Assembly: GCF_000801105.2 (NCBI RefSeq)
Contig: NC_079518.1
Span: 23,354,800 to 23,418,799, forward strand
Source of the DNA: Raphanus sativus
Taxonomy: Eukaryota > Streptophyta > Magnoliopsida > Brassicales > Brassicaceae
Direction of reading: 5' to 3'
Length of the DNA stretch: 64,000 nucleotides
The notes under the pieces were generated by a model. That model saw only the letters and a list, made by a program, of their open reading frames with translations, had not been told where the DNA came from and searched no databases. How positions within the stretch are numbered: the first letter of the stretch is position 1; each line of letters starts with the position of its first letter. Positions 44,951 to 55,911 of this stretch are shown one piece after another. The position numbers and the translations under genes were made by a program.

Positions 44951-47900
44951 ATGAATGATTCAGATTATATTTTATTGTCTAGAATGAAAGGAAGTATGGA
45001 CACACTTGTGGTTGACAGTGGATCAAGCCACACGATTTTTAAGGATAAGAAATTCTTTGTTGATCTAACATTGAAAGATGCCAATGTGAACACAATAGCT
45101 GGTGTATCACCACTAATAAAAGGCCACGGCCAAGCCTATGTTCTATTACCAAATGAACACATCTAGAAATAGATGAGGCATTGTATTCTCCAAACTCTAA
45201 AAGAAGCCTGTTGAGCTTTAAAGACATTCGCAAGAATGGTCTTCATATTGAAACTGTTGGAGAAGGAGCCAAAGAATTCTTAAATATTTATGAATTCGTC
45301 CAAGACCATAAGAAGGTCTTGGAGACAATACCAGCTATATCCACTGGTCTTTACTGTGCTCAGATCAGTGTGGTCGAAGCCAATGCTGTGATAAGCAAGG
45401 AATTCAAAGAGAATTTCAACTTGTGGCACGACCGGTTAGGCATCCCGGAACATCTATGATGCGTAGACTTATCCTAAATTCTAATGGTCATAACCTTAAA
45501 GGTAGACGAGTTGTTCCTAAGATCCATACATGTGTGCCTTGTGCACAAGGAAAACTCATAGTCCGACCATCACCAGTCAAAGTGACAAAGGAAACCATAG
45601 GTTTTCTGGAAAGAATACAAGGTGACATCTGTGGACCAATACACCCACCTAGTGGGACGTTTAGGTACTTCATGGTACTAGTTGATGCATCCACAAGATG
45701 GTCCCATGTGTGTTTATTATCCACACGAAATCTAGCCTTAGCTAGACTACTTGCTCAAATCATCAGATTGAAAGCACACTTTCCAGACTTTCCTTTGAAG
45801 ACTATACGTCTTGATAATGCTGGTGAATTCACTTCCCAAGCCTTTTATGAGTACTGTATGTCCATGGGGGTGGCAGTTGAACACTCCGTGGCACATGTCC
45901 ATACACAGAACGGTCTAGCCGAGTCCTTTATCAAAAGGATTCAGATGATTGCTAGACCTTTACTCATGAAAAGTAATCTTCCAATCACAGCTTGGGGACA
46001 TGCAGTGTTGCATGCTGCGGAATTAATACGCATCAGACCATCTAGTGAGCATAGATATTCACCATCCCAGCTCCTCATGGGTCGAGAGCCAGACATCTCC
46101 CATCTTAAGACTTTTGGATGTGCTGTTTATTATCCAATAGCTCCACCACAAAGAACAAAGATGGGAGCTCAGAGAAGGATGGGAATATATGTTGGATATG
46201 ATTCTTCTTCAATTATAAAATACCTTGAGCCAACCACGGGTGATTTGTTTAAGGCCAGGTATGCAGATTGCCACTTTGTGGAATCTGAGTATCCAACATT
46301 GGGAGGAAATAATAGCAAGCTGGTAAAAGAAATTACATGGAATCATACATCCCAAGCATGGCAAGATCCTCGAACTCAAGCATGTGATCTTGAAGTTCAA
46401 AAGATTATACATCTGCAAGAGCTAGCTAATAAATTGCCAGATTCCTTTGCTGACCCAAATAGAATGACCAAGTCATACATACCAGCTGCTAATGCACCAA
46501 TAAGAATTGATGTCCAGAAGGGACAAAACCAAGTTGCTACAGAGTCTATGGCACGTCTGAAACGTGGTAGACCAATTGGTTCCAAAGATAAGAACCCTCG
46601 CATAAATAAGAAAGGTGCAAGACCAACCGTGGTCGAGGGGAAGATGGATCTGGTCGATGTGGTCGATCCGACCGTCCCAAGGCTCCGGGACGTGGACGAA
46701 CCAACGTCCGGACACGGTCCAGACGTACCAGAATCCACAGACATGACCATTGGTCCGGCTGCTAAGGTATCTAATGAGATTTGGGACGCCAAAACTCAGG
46801 ATCCTGAACTTCCTGACAATGAAGAGATCTCTATAAATTATATCATGTCTGGAAAACAATGGAACAGAAAACATGTCGACATAAGTGATTTATTTGCATA
46901 TCATGTAGCACTTGAGATCATTGAAGATGATGAGGATCTAGAACCCACGTCTATTTATGAATGCATGCAAAGAAAAGATTGGCTTAAGTGGAAAGAAGCC
47001 ATAAACGTGGAGTTAAACTCTTTCAAGAAGAGAGGTGTTTTTGGATCAATACTCCTAACACCACATAATATAAAACCAGTGGGATACAAATGGGTCTTTG
47101 TGAGAAAGAGAAATGAGAATGGTGAAGTCGTGAGGTATAAAGCCCGACTTGTTGCACAAGGATTCTCACAGAGACCAGGAATCGATTATGAGGAGACTTA
47201 TTCTCCCGTGGTGGATGCAACAACATTCAGATTCCTTATAAGTCTGGCCATAAGAGAAAATCTTGATTTACGGTTAATGGATGTAGTAACCGCATATCTT
47301 TATGGACCACTGGACAATGACATATACATGAAAGTACCAGAAGGTATTGAAATACCTAAGAATGCTAAAGGTTCTCGAGAACAACATTGCATTAAGCTAA
47401 ACAAAGCTTTGTATGGATTGAAACAATCTGGTCGAATGTGGTACAACAGATTGAGTGAGTACTTACTGAAAGAAGGCTACAAGAATGATCAAGTAAGCCC
47501 ATGTATATTCATTAAGAAATCCGGCCAAGGCTATGTGATCATAGCCGTGTATGTTGATGACCTAAACATACTTGGAACGGCCAAAGAGATTTCCCAAACA
47601 GTTGAGTATCTCAAGAAAGAATTTGAGATGAAAGATTTGGGAAAGACTAAGTTTTGTCTGGGACTACAGATTGAACATCTTAAGGATGGAATCCTTGTGC
47701 ACCAAAAGACCTATACAGAAAAGCTTCTTAAAAGGTTCAATATGGATAAGTGTCATCCACTTAGTAGTCCCATGGTTGTGAGATCCCTTGGTCTAGACAC
47801 TGATCCATTTAGACCCAAGGCCAAGGATGAAGAGGTACTTGGTCCAGAGTACCCTTACCTTAGTGCCATTGGTGCCTTGATGTACTTAACTACACATACT

Positions 47901-48551
47901 AGGCCGGACATATGTTTTGCTGTGAGCCTATTGTCCAGATTCAGTTCATGTCCGACCATGAGGCATTGGAATGGGATCAAACACATCCTAAGATACCTAC
48001 AAGGAACTAAGGATGTAGGATTGTTTTATGCTAACCAAAACAAAGAAGATTTGGTTGGTTTTGCTGATGCAGGTTACCAATCCGACCCACACAGTGCTAA
48101 GTCCCAAACCGGCTATGTTTTCACATATGGAGGCACGGCCATTTCATGGAGATCAGTCAAGCAGACTATATCAGCCACATCATCCAATCACTCGGAGATA
48201 TTGGCGATCCATGAAGCAAGTAGAGAGTGTGTCTGGTTGAGACTCATGACACACCATATTCGGACAGCATGTGGAATCACGGATGGTAAAGACGAGCCGA
48301 CCATTCTTTATGAAGACAATGCGGCCTGCATAGCTCAGCTCAAGGATGGATACATCAAGGGTGACAAGACTAAGCACGTTCTCCCCAAGTTCTTCTTCAC
48401 CCATGATCTACAGAAGGAAGGAGAGGTCAAGGTACTCCAAGTCAGATCAAGCGAGAACTCAGCCGACCTCTTCACTAAGGCATTACCAACATGCACGCTC
48501 AGGAAGCTTATGCAGCAGATTGGTATGCGATCACTGAGAAGCCTTCAGTGA
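44951..48551 (+). CDS. Copia pol, right assembly copy (largely intact)
   Basis: A polyprotein of protease, integrase, reverse transcriptase and RNase H. From 45438 onward one frame runs unbroken to a stop at 48549-48551. It includes the integrase Asp, Asp and Glu contexts (VLVDASTRW, IRLDNAGEF, QNGLAESF), the reverse transcriptase catalytic YVDDLNIL (about 47550), and RNase H (VGFADAGYQSD, YEDNAACIAQ). Before that, one-base losses at about 45155 and 45436 break the frame; the left copy has the extra base at both. Combining the two copies implies an element that is probably coding-competent throughout. Confidence 0.9.
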
Positions 48552-48759
48552 TGTTCACTTCAGGGGAAGTAATGCGGCTGTACTCTTTTTCCTATCCATG
48601 GCTTTCCGTTTTTACCATATTGGGTTTTTGGGTTTACCATGGAAAGGTTTTAACGAGGCAGTATTCCAAACGCATTACAAACTCTAGACGGTTATGGCAT
48701 TACAATCTCGGTTTTTAACGAGATAGCATCTTACACACATAATGGACATCAAGGGGAAG

Positions 48760-49008
48760 TGTTATGAATATTGTGTGATGTCTAGTATGGAATGTTCTAG
48801 GTTTACTTGTTCCCTACTCTAAGTTTCTTGTTCCCTACTCCAAGTTTTTAGACTTGGTCTTCAAGCTATGTAATCCTATATAAGGAACTCATTACTCATG
48901 GAATAAGACAACACATCTCATTCTTTCACAAACAAAGCATCCGATCTCTCTCTCTCTCTCTCTCTCTGGTTCGATTAGTTCTTAAGCAAGAACACTAGGA
49001 TTAGAACA
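48760..49008 (+). repeat. 3' LTR of the young Copia
   Basis: 249 bp, the same as 37716-37964 by eye. Preceded by the purine tract AAGGGGAAG and followed by ATTTA, the target duplication. Confidence 0.92.
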
Positions 49009-49013
49009 ATTTA

Positions 49014-49075
49014 CGATTATCATTATTCAAGTCGTCACATTTTTTGGGACCGACCTCATAATTGAATTGGTCAGG
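49014..49075. other. Duplicated CIPK17 intron DNA between two Copia insertions
   Basis: CGATTATCATTATTCAAGTC and the following GGGACCGACCTCATAATTGA correspond to about 13035-13100 in the CIPK17 intron. Removing both Copia elements restores continuity with 53768 onward. Confidence 0.7.
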
Positions 49076-49308
49076 TATAGTAGCCGAGAACACAAACTTA
49101 ACAAAACGGTTTCTTTATTTTATTAACTCTTTCTTTGCTTTCTTCTCTTACAATAGATCTCTCTTATCTTCGATCTCTATATATAGGTCTTATCTTTTCC
49201 TATTACAAGTATATCTAGGAACTCTTATCTTTATCCTAAACATATAAGTTATTCTGCTTATCTTTAATGAATAACTTAAGTTTCAAGTTATTTGAAGCTT
49301 ATCCAACA
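49076..49308 (-). repeat. 3' LTR of the older Copia
   Basis: Direct repeat of 53530-53762 with scattered substitutions (for example GTAGCCGAG versus GTAGCCAAG). Reads TGTTGGATAAGC at its minus-strand start. Confidence 0.9.
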
Positions 49309-49371
49309 TTCAACCCCTTAAGCTTCAAGCGTTTTGTGAATGTTTCTTGTACTCCAATCTTCTTCTTCATG

Positions 49372-51290
49372 TCACTGAACTTCGTCTTTTGCCAATGCCT
49401 TTGTTAAGATGTCTGCACATTGATCTTCACTTCGCACAAACTCCACTTCAATTTGTTCCTTTTCTACGCACTCACGGATGAAATGGAACCTCTTCTGTAT
49501 ATGCTTACTCCTCCGGTGAAATACTGGATTCTTAACCAATGATATAGCAGACTTATTGTCCACATAGATCGTCGTTCTTCTTTGTTCTTTACCTGTAATC
49601 TCACTCAGAAGGTCTTGAAGCCAGATGGCTTGTTTCGCAGCTTCTGTAGCTGCCATATACTCAGCTTCGCATGAAGACAGAGCCACTGTTTGCTGCTTTT
49701 GAGAACACCACGTTATAGGCGTGCCTCCAAAGAAGAAAATGTGACCCGAAGTGCTTCTCCCGTCCTCTGGATCTGAGTTGTGACTACTGTCACTAAAGCC
49801 AACTAGTTTCTGTGTTCCTCCTTTCTTGAACACTAAACCATTGCCAAGAGTTCCCTTTAAGTACCTTAGAACTTGCTTTAGAGCGTCTGCTTGTTGCTTT
49901 CGTGGAGACTGCATAAACCTGCTTAAGATCCCAACAGAGAAAGCGAGGTCAGGTCTCGTGTGCATTAGATACCTTAGACACCCTATCCTTCTTCGGTACA
50001 ACGTTGCATCAACTTCTTCTTCATCTTCAGCCATCGTCAGTTTCAGACCAAACTCCATCGGTACTTGAGTTGAGTTGCAGTCGTCTAATCCTGCTTCACT
50101 TAGAATCCGACTAGCATATGCTTCTTGCTTGATCATTATTCCTTCAGCATTCTGTCTTACTTCGATACCCAAGTAGTAAGTGAGTTTACCGAGATCAGAC
50201 ATCTCAAATTTACTTGCCATTCCCTTCTTGAACTCCGTGATAGCTTTCAAAGAGTTACATGTTACAAACAGATCATCTACATAGATGGTAATCAAAAGAA
50301 GTCTGTCTCCTTCCTCCTTCCGATAGACTGATGACTCCTTTGAACACTTTATGAACTTCATGTCGATCAGAATCCTATTGAGCTTAGTATTCCAGGCCCT
50401 TGGGGCTTGCTTTAAAACATACAAAGCCTTAGAGAGTTTGAAAACTTTGTGCTCTTCTCCCTTCTTTTCAAAACCCTCAGGCTGAGATACATAAACTTCC
50501 TCAGCTAACTCACCATGTAAGAACGCCGTCTTGACGTCGAGGTGGTGAATCTCCCAACCTTTTACAGCAGCAACTCCAATCAACAGTCTTATAGTCTCTA
50601 GCCGTGCAACAGGAGAGAAGACTTCATCGTAATCTACTCCTTGTTCTTGCGCATATCCTTTTGCGACCAGTCTTGCTTTGAACTTAATGATAGTTCCATC
50701 TGCGTTTCTCTTAACTTTAAACACCCACTTAAGACCTATGATCTTAACTCTTGATGGTCTATCAACTAAGCTCCACGTTCTGTTTTTGTTAATAGAATCT
50801 ATCTCATCTTTGCAGGCGTTTATCCACTGAACTAGCTTCTTTGCTTCTTGGTAGTTCCGTGGTTCATCATCAAGTGAGAGAAGTAGAATCTCACATTCCA
50901 AGTCGGCCAAAAGAATGTAATCATCGAGATGACTTGGTTGTCTTACTTGTCGTGTTGATCTTCTTGGTAGACACGGTTCAGTTTGGTCCGTATCGGCAGC
51001 ATGAGAATCTTGAGACTCCGGTGCTTCAACCCCTTCAGACACATCTGTACTTTGTTGCGTACTAATTAGGTAAGGACCGAGACCACTATCCATGATGCCT
51101 CCCCATGTCATCTTAAACATCCCTGATTCTTTTACCTCCTCTGTTTCAACTCCCTTCCAATTCCAACACTCCTTTTCATTGAAAATTACATCACGACTTA
51201 CAATGATTCTTCTTGTGGATTGTTTCAACTCCCTTCCAATTCCAACATTCCTTTTCATTGAAAATTACATCACGACTTACAATGATTCTT
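49372..51290 (-). pseudogene. Copia pol: reverse transcriptase and RNase H (broken)
   Basis: On the minus strand the frame includes [57 protein letters not shown], the catalytic YVDDLFV and an RNase H with [22 protein letters not shown] and YVDNKSAI. Its N-terminal end is disturbed by a 79-bp tandem duplication (51142-51220 and 51221-51299) that shifts the frame relative to the integrase part. The remainder is open for over 600 codons. Confidence 0.88.
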
Positions 51291-51299
51291 CTTGTGGAT
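51142..51299. repeat. 79-bp tandem duplication inside Copia pol
   Basis: The stretch starting TGTTTCAACTCCCTTCCAAT is repeated with few changes at a 79-bp period. 79 is not a multiple of three, so it inactivates the pol frame. Confidence 0.85.
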
Positions 51300-51361
51300 G
51301 GGTTGTAGAGACGATATGCCTTTGTTCCTGGTTCTATACCGAGATGCACTAGCTTTTCTGA

Positions 51362-52730
51362 TCAATCATCAAGCTTTCTTAACCTTCCTGAGTCAATCTT
51401 TGCGTGAGCGATGCATCCAAATATCCTCAGATGAGCTAAGCTTGGCTTCCGGTTCTTTAGACATTCATAAGGCGTCTGGTTCTTCAAAGCTCTTGTGGGA
51501 ACACGGTTAATCAAATAAGTGGCGTGACGAACCGCTTCTCCCCACATATAGTTAGGAACTTTCATTGCCTTTAGAAGGCTCCTTGTCATCTCCATCAAGG
51601 TGTGGTTCCTACGTTCAACCACACCATTTTGCTGTGGCGTATACGGCACAGTCAAGTGACGTTTGATTCCTTCCTTGTTGCAAAACTCTTGAAACTCGTT
51701 TGAGGTGAACTCTCCACCTCTGTCTGTTCTCAAAGTTGCAATCTCTTTTCCATTCTCCTTCTCAATAAGTAACTTGAAAGTCTTAAACTTCTCAAACGCC
51801 TCATTCTTTTCTTTCAGTAGTATTGACCACATGTATCTTGTGTGGTCATCTATAATGACGAATATGTACCTGTTGTGTGACAATGTTTCTGGCGAAATTG
51901 GTCCACAAAGGTCTGCATGAAGCAACTCTAACATACGAGAAGCTCTGTAACTCGTCACTTTTGGAAAGGCATGTCGAGTTTGTTTCCCAACTAAACATGA
52001 ATCACACATATTTTTCTCTCCATCGATGTTTGGTAGTCCTAAAACCATATCAGAGGATGCCATTGTCTTTATGGTTTTAAAACTGATGTGCCCGAGTCTT
52101 GCGTGCCACTGCCATTGCTTATCATCAAGTTTTGCAAGAAAACAGGCAGGCTGACCAACCTTCAAACTGATCTTGTACAGCCGATTAGGAGACCTTGGTA
52201 CCTTTACAAGCAATCTTCCATTAGGATCTTGCAAAGTTAAGTAATCATCCTTCATTCTAACTTCACAACCCTGTTCAGTAGCTTGTCCAAGGCTAAGAAT
52301 ATTACTCCTAAGCTCCGGTATGAAGTAAATATCCCTTAGTAGCTTCTGATCTCCTGTCTTAGCCTCAAATAAAATCGATCCTTTGCCGTTGATACTCACA
52401 CAAGATCCATCTCCGAACTTAACATTTCCTTTTATCTTTTCATTCAGCTCTGAGAAGTATGATCTTTCACCCGTCATGTGATTACTTGCGCCGTTATCTA
52501 AGTACCAAACTCCTTCTTCCTTCTTGCTTGATTCATATGACTTTGGCATCACCTTTTCTTCGATTAAAAACACAACTTCATGCATATACAGAGCAGCATC
52601 TGCAGTTTCCGTCTCTGTTTTGTTTATTTCTTCTTCATTCTGTTTCTCTGGACACACGGAGGCAAAGTGGCCCTTCTTATGACAGTTGAAACACTCGATC
52701 TGAGAGTAGTCTTTCTTCTCCTTGCTTCTC
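51362..52730 (-). pseudogene. Copia protease and integrase part (broken)
   Basis: On the minus strand: zinc knuckle CFNCHKKGHFASVC just upstream of the longest frame, protease WYLDNGASNHMTG, pre-integrase WHARLGHISF with CDSCLVGKQ, and integrase contexts VIIDDHTRYMW, LRTDRGGEF and PQQNGVVERRN. The frame ends after RKLDD at a TGA where the family has an arginine codon, so it looks like a single-base nonsense change. Confidence 0.88.
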
Positions 52731-53500
52731 TATTGTGAATTATTTCTCCCTCGTCCTCTTCCTCTGTTGCCACGACCTCTACCACGATTCATACCTCGTC
52801 CTCTTCCTCTTGCATTATCTGTCCCGTGATGATCATATGACTTGCTAGAGTTAGAGTATAGAAGAGTTCCTTGTTGGTTTTCTTGAGTCTCCTTGCGCTT
52901 TATACGTTCTTCATAAGCTTTTAATCTCCCAATGACATCTTCAAAAGGAGTTGTATCCAGATCAAGTAGTTGCTCCAGTGACGCTGTCATATGGATGAAT
53001 TTATCTGGTAGACTGTCAAGAAACTTCTTCACCACCTTGGGTTCTTCAATACTTTTTCCTAATGATGCTGTCTTTGTTGTGATTTCGTTCAGCTTACCAG
53101 TGAAAGCATCAATGGTATCTGAATCTTCCATTCTCAGGCGGTCGAATTCATTCATTAAAGTCTGCAGTCGAGCCACTCTCACATGTTCTGCACCTATGTT
53201 TCTTGTCTTTAACGCTTCCCACATACTCTTAGGAGATTTTTCATCACCAATTTGCATCAGCAGGGGCTCAGGAACAGACTAAAATAGTAGAGCTATTGCT
53301 ATATCATTCATCTCTTCATCAGTTGATCCTGGTTCAATTGCTTCCCATACCTTATGTATGCGGAGAAGCACTTTCTTACGCATTGTCCACAACGAATAAT
53401 TTGTCGTGCTAAGCATCAGACAAACAACTGTGTTGGGCACATTATCTTTCACCTTTACCAAAGCTTTAGTATCTGCCATGATGTTTCTTGGCGATTCCAA
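52730..53500 (-). pseudogene. Copia gag (broken by two stops)
   Basis: First part 53279-53500 (STTNYSLWTMRKKVLLRIH) ends in a stop after IALLF. The second part, 52730-53257, contains KFLDSLPDKFIHMTASLEQL and an RGRGR-rich tail, ending in a stop (TAG) before the zinc knuckle. Both stops lie within what should be one frame. Confidence 0.85.
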
Positions 53501-53529
53501 GACACAAACCTGGTTGCTCTGATACCAAA

Positions 53530-53762
53530 TATAGTAGCCAAGAACACAAACTTAACAAAATGGTTTCTTTGTTTTATTAACTCTTTCTTTGCTTTCTTCT
53601 TTTACAATAGATCTCTCTTACCTTCGATCTCTATATATAGGTCTTATCTTTTCCTATTACAAATATATCTAGGAACTCTTATCTTTATCCTAAACATATA
53701 AGTTATTCTACTTATCTTTAATGAATAACTTAAGCTCCAAATTATTTGAAGCTTATCCAACA
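53530..53762 (-). repeat. 5' LTR of the older Copia
   Basis: 233 bp. Its outer end is only about 117 bp from the PR-1 coding sequence. The primer-binding site adjoins its inner end. Confidence 0.9.
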
Positions 53763-53879
53763 TCAGGTTATCAAATCTATCGTGAATCTTATCTTTTATG
53801 GTTGGTTCCCAAGACGCTAGCTAGTTTTCTAGTCTAAATATACTAAAGATTGGAAATATCCAGCCATTATAACTAGAAA

Positions 53880-54368
53880 ATAAAGGTTGTGAGTTATTCT
53901 CGACGTCAACTAATCTTGACAGCCCTTATAGGAGCTCTTGTTCTTCCCTCGAAGGCTCAAGACAGCCCACAAGACTATGTAAGGGCTCACAACATTGCAC
54001 GAGCGGAGGTGGGCGTAGCCTTCATACAGTGGGACAATAGGGTTGCAGCTTTCGCTCAGAGCTACGTTGGCCGGCTAACTAGTGGCCCATGCAATCTCAT
54101 ACACTCCGGTGGGCCTTACGGGGAAAACTTGGCCAAGAGTAACCGCGACTTATCAGGGGTCGATGCCGTTAGGCTTTGGGTTAACGAGAAGGCTAACTAC
54201 AACTACGCTTCGAACACTTGCAACGGAGTTTGCGGTCACTATATGCAGGTTGTTTGGAGAACTTCGGTGAGGCTTGGATGTGCCAAAGCGAGGTGTAACA
54301 ATGGTGAAACCGTCATCTCTTGCAACTATGATCCTCAGGGCAACTGTGTAAACGAGAGGCCTTACTAA
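53880..54368 (+). CDS. PR1: PR-1-like secreted CAP protein; expected ATG reads ATA (possible pseudogene)
   Basis: A single-exon frame of about 162 codons. An N-terminal signal peptide ([17 protein letters not shown], cleavage after AQ) would send it to the apoplast. The CAP domain is complete: [50 protein letters not shown] and ISCNYD. The six usual cysteines are present, plus an extra one in the C-terminal [11 protein letters not shown], where the family has tyrosine; this tail corresponds to the CAPE peptide of PR-1. PR-1 proteins are salicylate-induced defence markers that bind sterols. The frame opens with ATA AAG GTT at 53880 after a stop, and there is no upstream in-frame ATG, so translation would need a near-cognate start. 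Everything downstream is intact, so the loss is recent, or the base is an error. Confidence 0.87.
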   Translation: MKVVSYSRRQLILTALIGALVLPSKAQDSPQDYVRAHNIARAEVGVAFIQWDNRVAAFAQSYVGRLTSGPCNLIHSGGPYGENLAKSNRDLSGVDAVRLWVNEKANYNYASNTCNGVCGHYMQVVWRTSVRLGCAKARCNNGETVISCNYDPQGNCVNERPY

Positions 54369-55365
54369 AAGTTATTATGCATACAGACATAAGCACATAT
54401 GCATATAGGACGAGTATACATATTATTTGGAGCACAATATGCAGGATGTGTATAACTAATTATGAAATAATAGTATTTCCGTCGTCTTGTCCACTATACG
54501 TCTATACATATAAAGACCCTACCTAAAGATAAACTATGTAGTCCATTTGTAACCAACGTTCCCAGATGATTTTGTTTTTACTGGAAAATTTATAATGGGT
54601 TTTCTAGAATAGTTAATTTCCATAAGAGTTAGAATTAAGGGTGGGCGTGGATCGGATATCTAGGTTTTTGGAAGTATTCGTGATCTGATTCATTTCATCC
54701 AAATAATCAATTATCCAATTCGGTTCGATCTGTATCCATTCAGATATTCAGTATCTTAGATATCCAGAAAATTTTAGATTTTTTACCGGATATCTAATTT
54801 GTTCCGTTAAAATAAATAAAAAAATAAAAAATTCCCAAAATAATGGAAAATAATAATATTTTACTACAAAAGTAAAATAATTATTCACTTTTTTAAATTA
54901 TAATAAATAGTTTAATAAATTCAGAAAATAAAAATGCTATAATACTTATATACAATATAATATTTATATAACTTATGTATTATTATTTAAATATATGTAT
55001 ATAACAGATTAGAGATCGGATATATGTTCCAAAAAATATTAGTATTAGTGATTTGCTTTGTTTCTTACAGGATATTATATATTAATATTTGATTTACTTC
55101 ATAAAATTAATTACAAATATCTGAACTTTTCGGTTCGAATAGAAACATATAATAAATCAAATCAAAATTTACTCGGATAGAACGCAGTGAATTGTTTTGT
55201 TAACTACTATTTATTCAGTTTGCGGGGGACTGATCCAGAGACATTGTGGGCGTTAGAAGAAATAAAGCAACGTGTTCCTAGGTATCTCCGGCTGACAGGA
55301 GGGAGTTTGGCCGGAGCTCCCTCATAGATTAGTAAATGTTAGGATATGGCCGTTGGTTTTGGTTA
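54369..55365. other. Intergenic DNA downstream of PR-1
   Basis: PR-1 3' UTR, then from about 54640 degenerate repeats of GGATATCC/TCGGTTCG words and AT-rich DNA. A GC-richer piece at 55205-55340 (CTCCGGCTGACAGGAGGGAG) may be a gene fragment, but no frame is recognised. Confidence 0.4.
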
Positions 55366-55732
55366 TAAGAGCGTCATTATCCCTAAGATCATTATCCCTA
55401 AGAGACACTTAAAAACTCTTATTCATTTTTTAATATTTTTAAGTTGGAAAAGTGAGTTTAGAGATTTAGTTAATAGATGAGAAAATTTATATGGTCCATT
55501 GCAAAACTCTTATTTAAAGGTTCTTAAAAAAATTAAACATTATTTTATTAAACTTATGATTCAAGCAAATTACATCAACAACCCATCCATTAACTAACAC
55601 ATTGTTACTTGACTATTCTATCACTTTGGTTCTATCTAATTTGACTTACATGGGCAAATGTCCATCCTCGGCGAGATGGCATTGGAGATGAGTCTTGAGC
55701 TCGGATGATGTATAATTACTGGGACGTCTTAC

Positions 55733-55911
55733 ATAAGCTTTTCTTCTGTGTAGCCTGTGTAGAACTTGCAAGTCTTGCTCCACTCCTCAAATCCTTCAAG
55801 TGTGAACTGAGCTGTGTAGATCGCTGAAGCAGCTAACTGAGAAGGAATGTAGTGAAGCATCTCATACTCAACTAAGCAAAGCTCAATGATGAAGAACGAT
55901 AGAAGCTCGAC
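55733..55911 (-). pseudogene. B-type cyclin exon fragment
   Basis: The minus-strand frame reads [20 protein letters not shown], then [15 protein letters not shown] and [18 protein letters not shown], the C-terminal cyclin fold of plant CYCB1 proteins. It is flanked by a proper acceptor (TTGTTCAG) and donor (GTAAGA), so a complete exon with its splice sites was copied. No cyclin box N-terminal half and no following exon are seen. Confidence 0.75.

Larger units (their letters stand above)
37716..49008 (+). mobile_element. Young full-length Ty1/Copia element (apparent length inflated by duplicated assembly)
   Basis: LTRs of equal length (249 bp) lie at 37716-37964 and 48760-49008, and ATTTA target duplications at 37711-37715 and 49009-49013. 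In order: leader, gag, pol with protease, integrase, reverse transcriptase and RNase H, then purine tract AAGGGGAAG and the 3' LTR. The span contains a 100-N gap, and 39385-44029 is repeated as 44130-48768. Collapsing this gives an element of about 6.5 kb, normal for Copia. LTRs that look identical and the short target repeat indicate recent insertion. Confidence 0.92.
49076..53762 (-). mobile_element. Older Ty1/Copia element, full length but defective
   Basis: LTRs of 233 bp lie at 49076-49308 (3') and 53530-53762 (5'), with TCAGG target duplications at 49071-49075 and 53763-53767. The primer-binding site on the minus strand is TGGTATCAGAGCAAC (53513-53527), complementary to initiator-Met tRNA as in many Copia elements. 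The LTRs differ at several positions, so it is older than its neighbour. The coding region has at least three stops and one small tandem duplication. Confidence 0.92.

Noticed and set aside
39630..46874. Antisense frames over Copia gag and pol
   Set aside because: They are shadows of the sense polyprotein and appear identically in both assembly copies.
37716..49008. Two tandem Copia elements sharing LTRs
   Set aside because: The order gag-pol-partial LTR-gap-mid gag-pol-LTR with a single pair of target repeats and a dovetail match is better explained by duplicated assembly.
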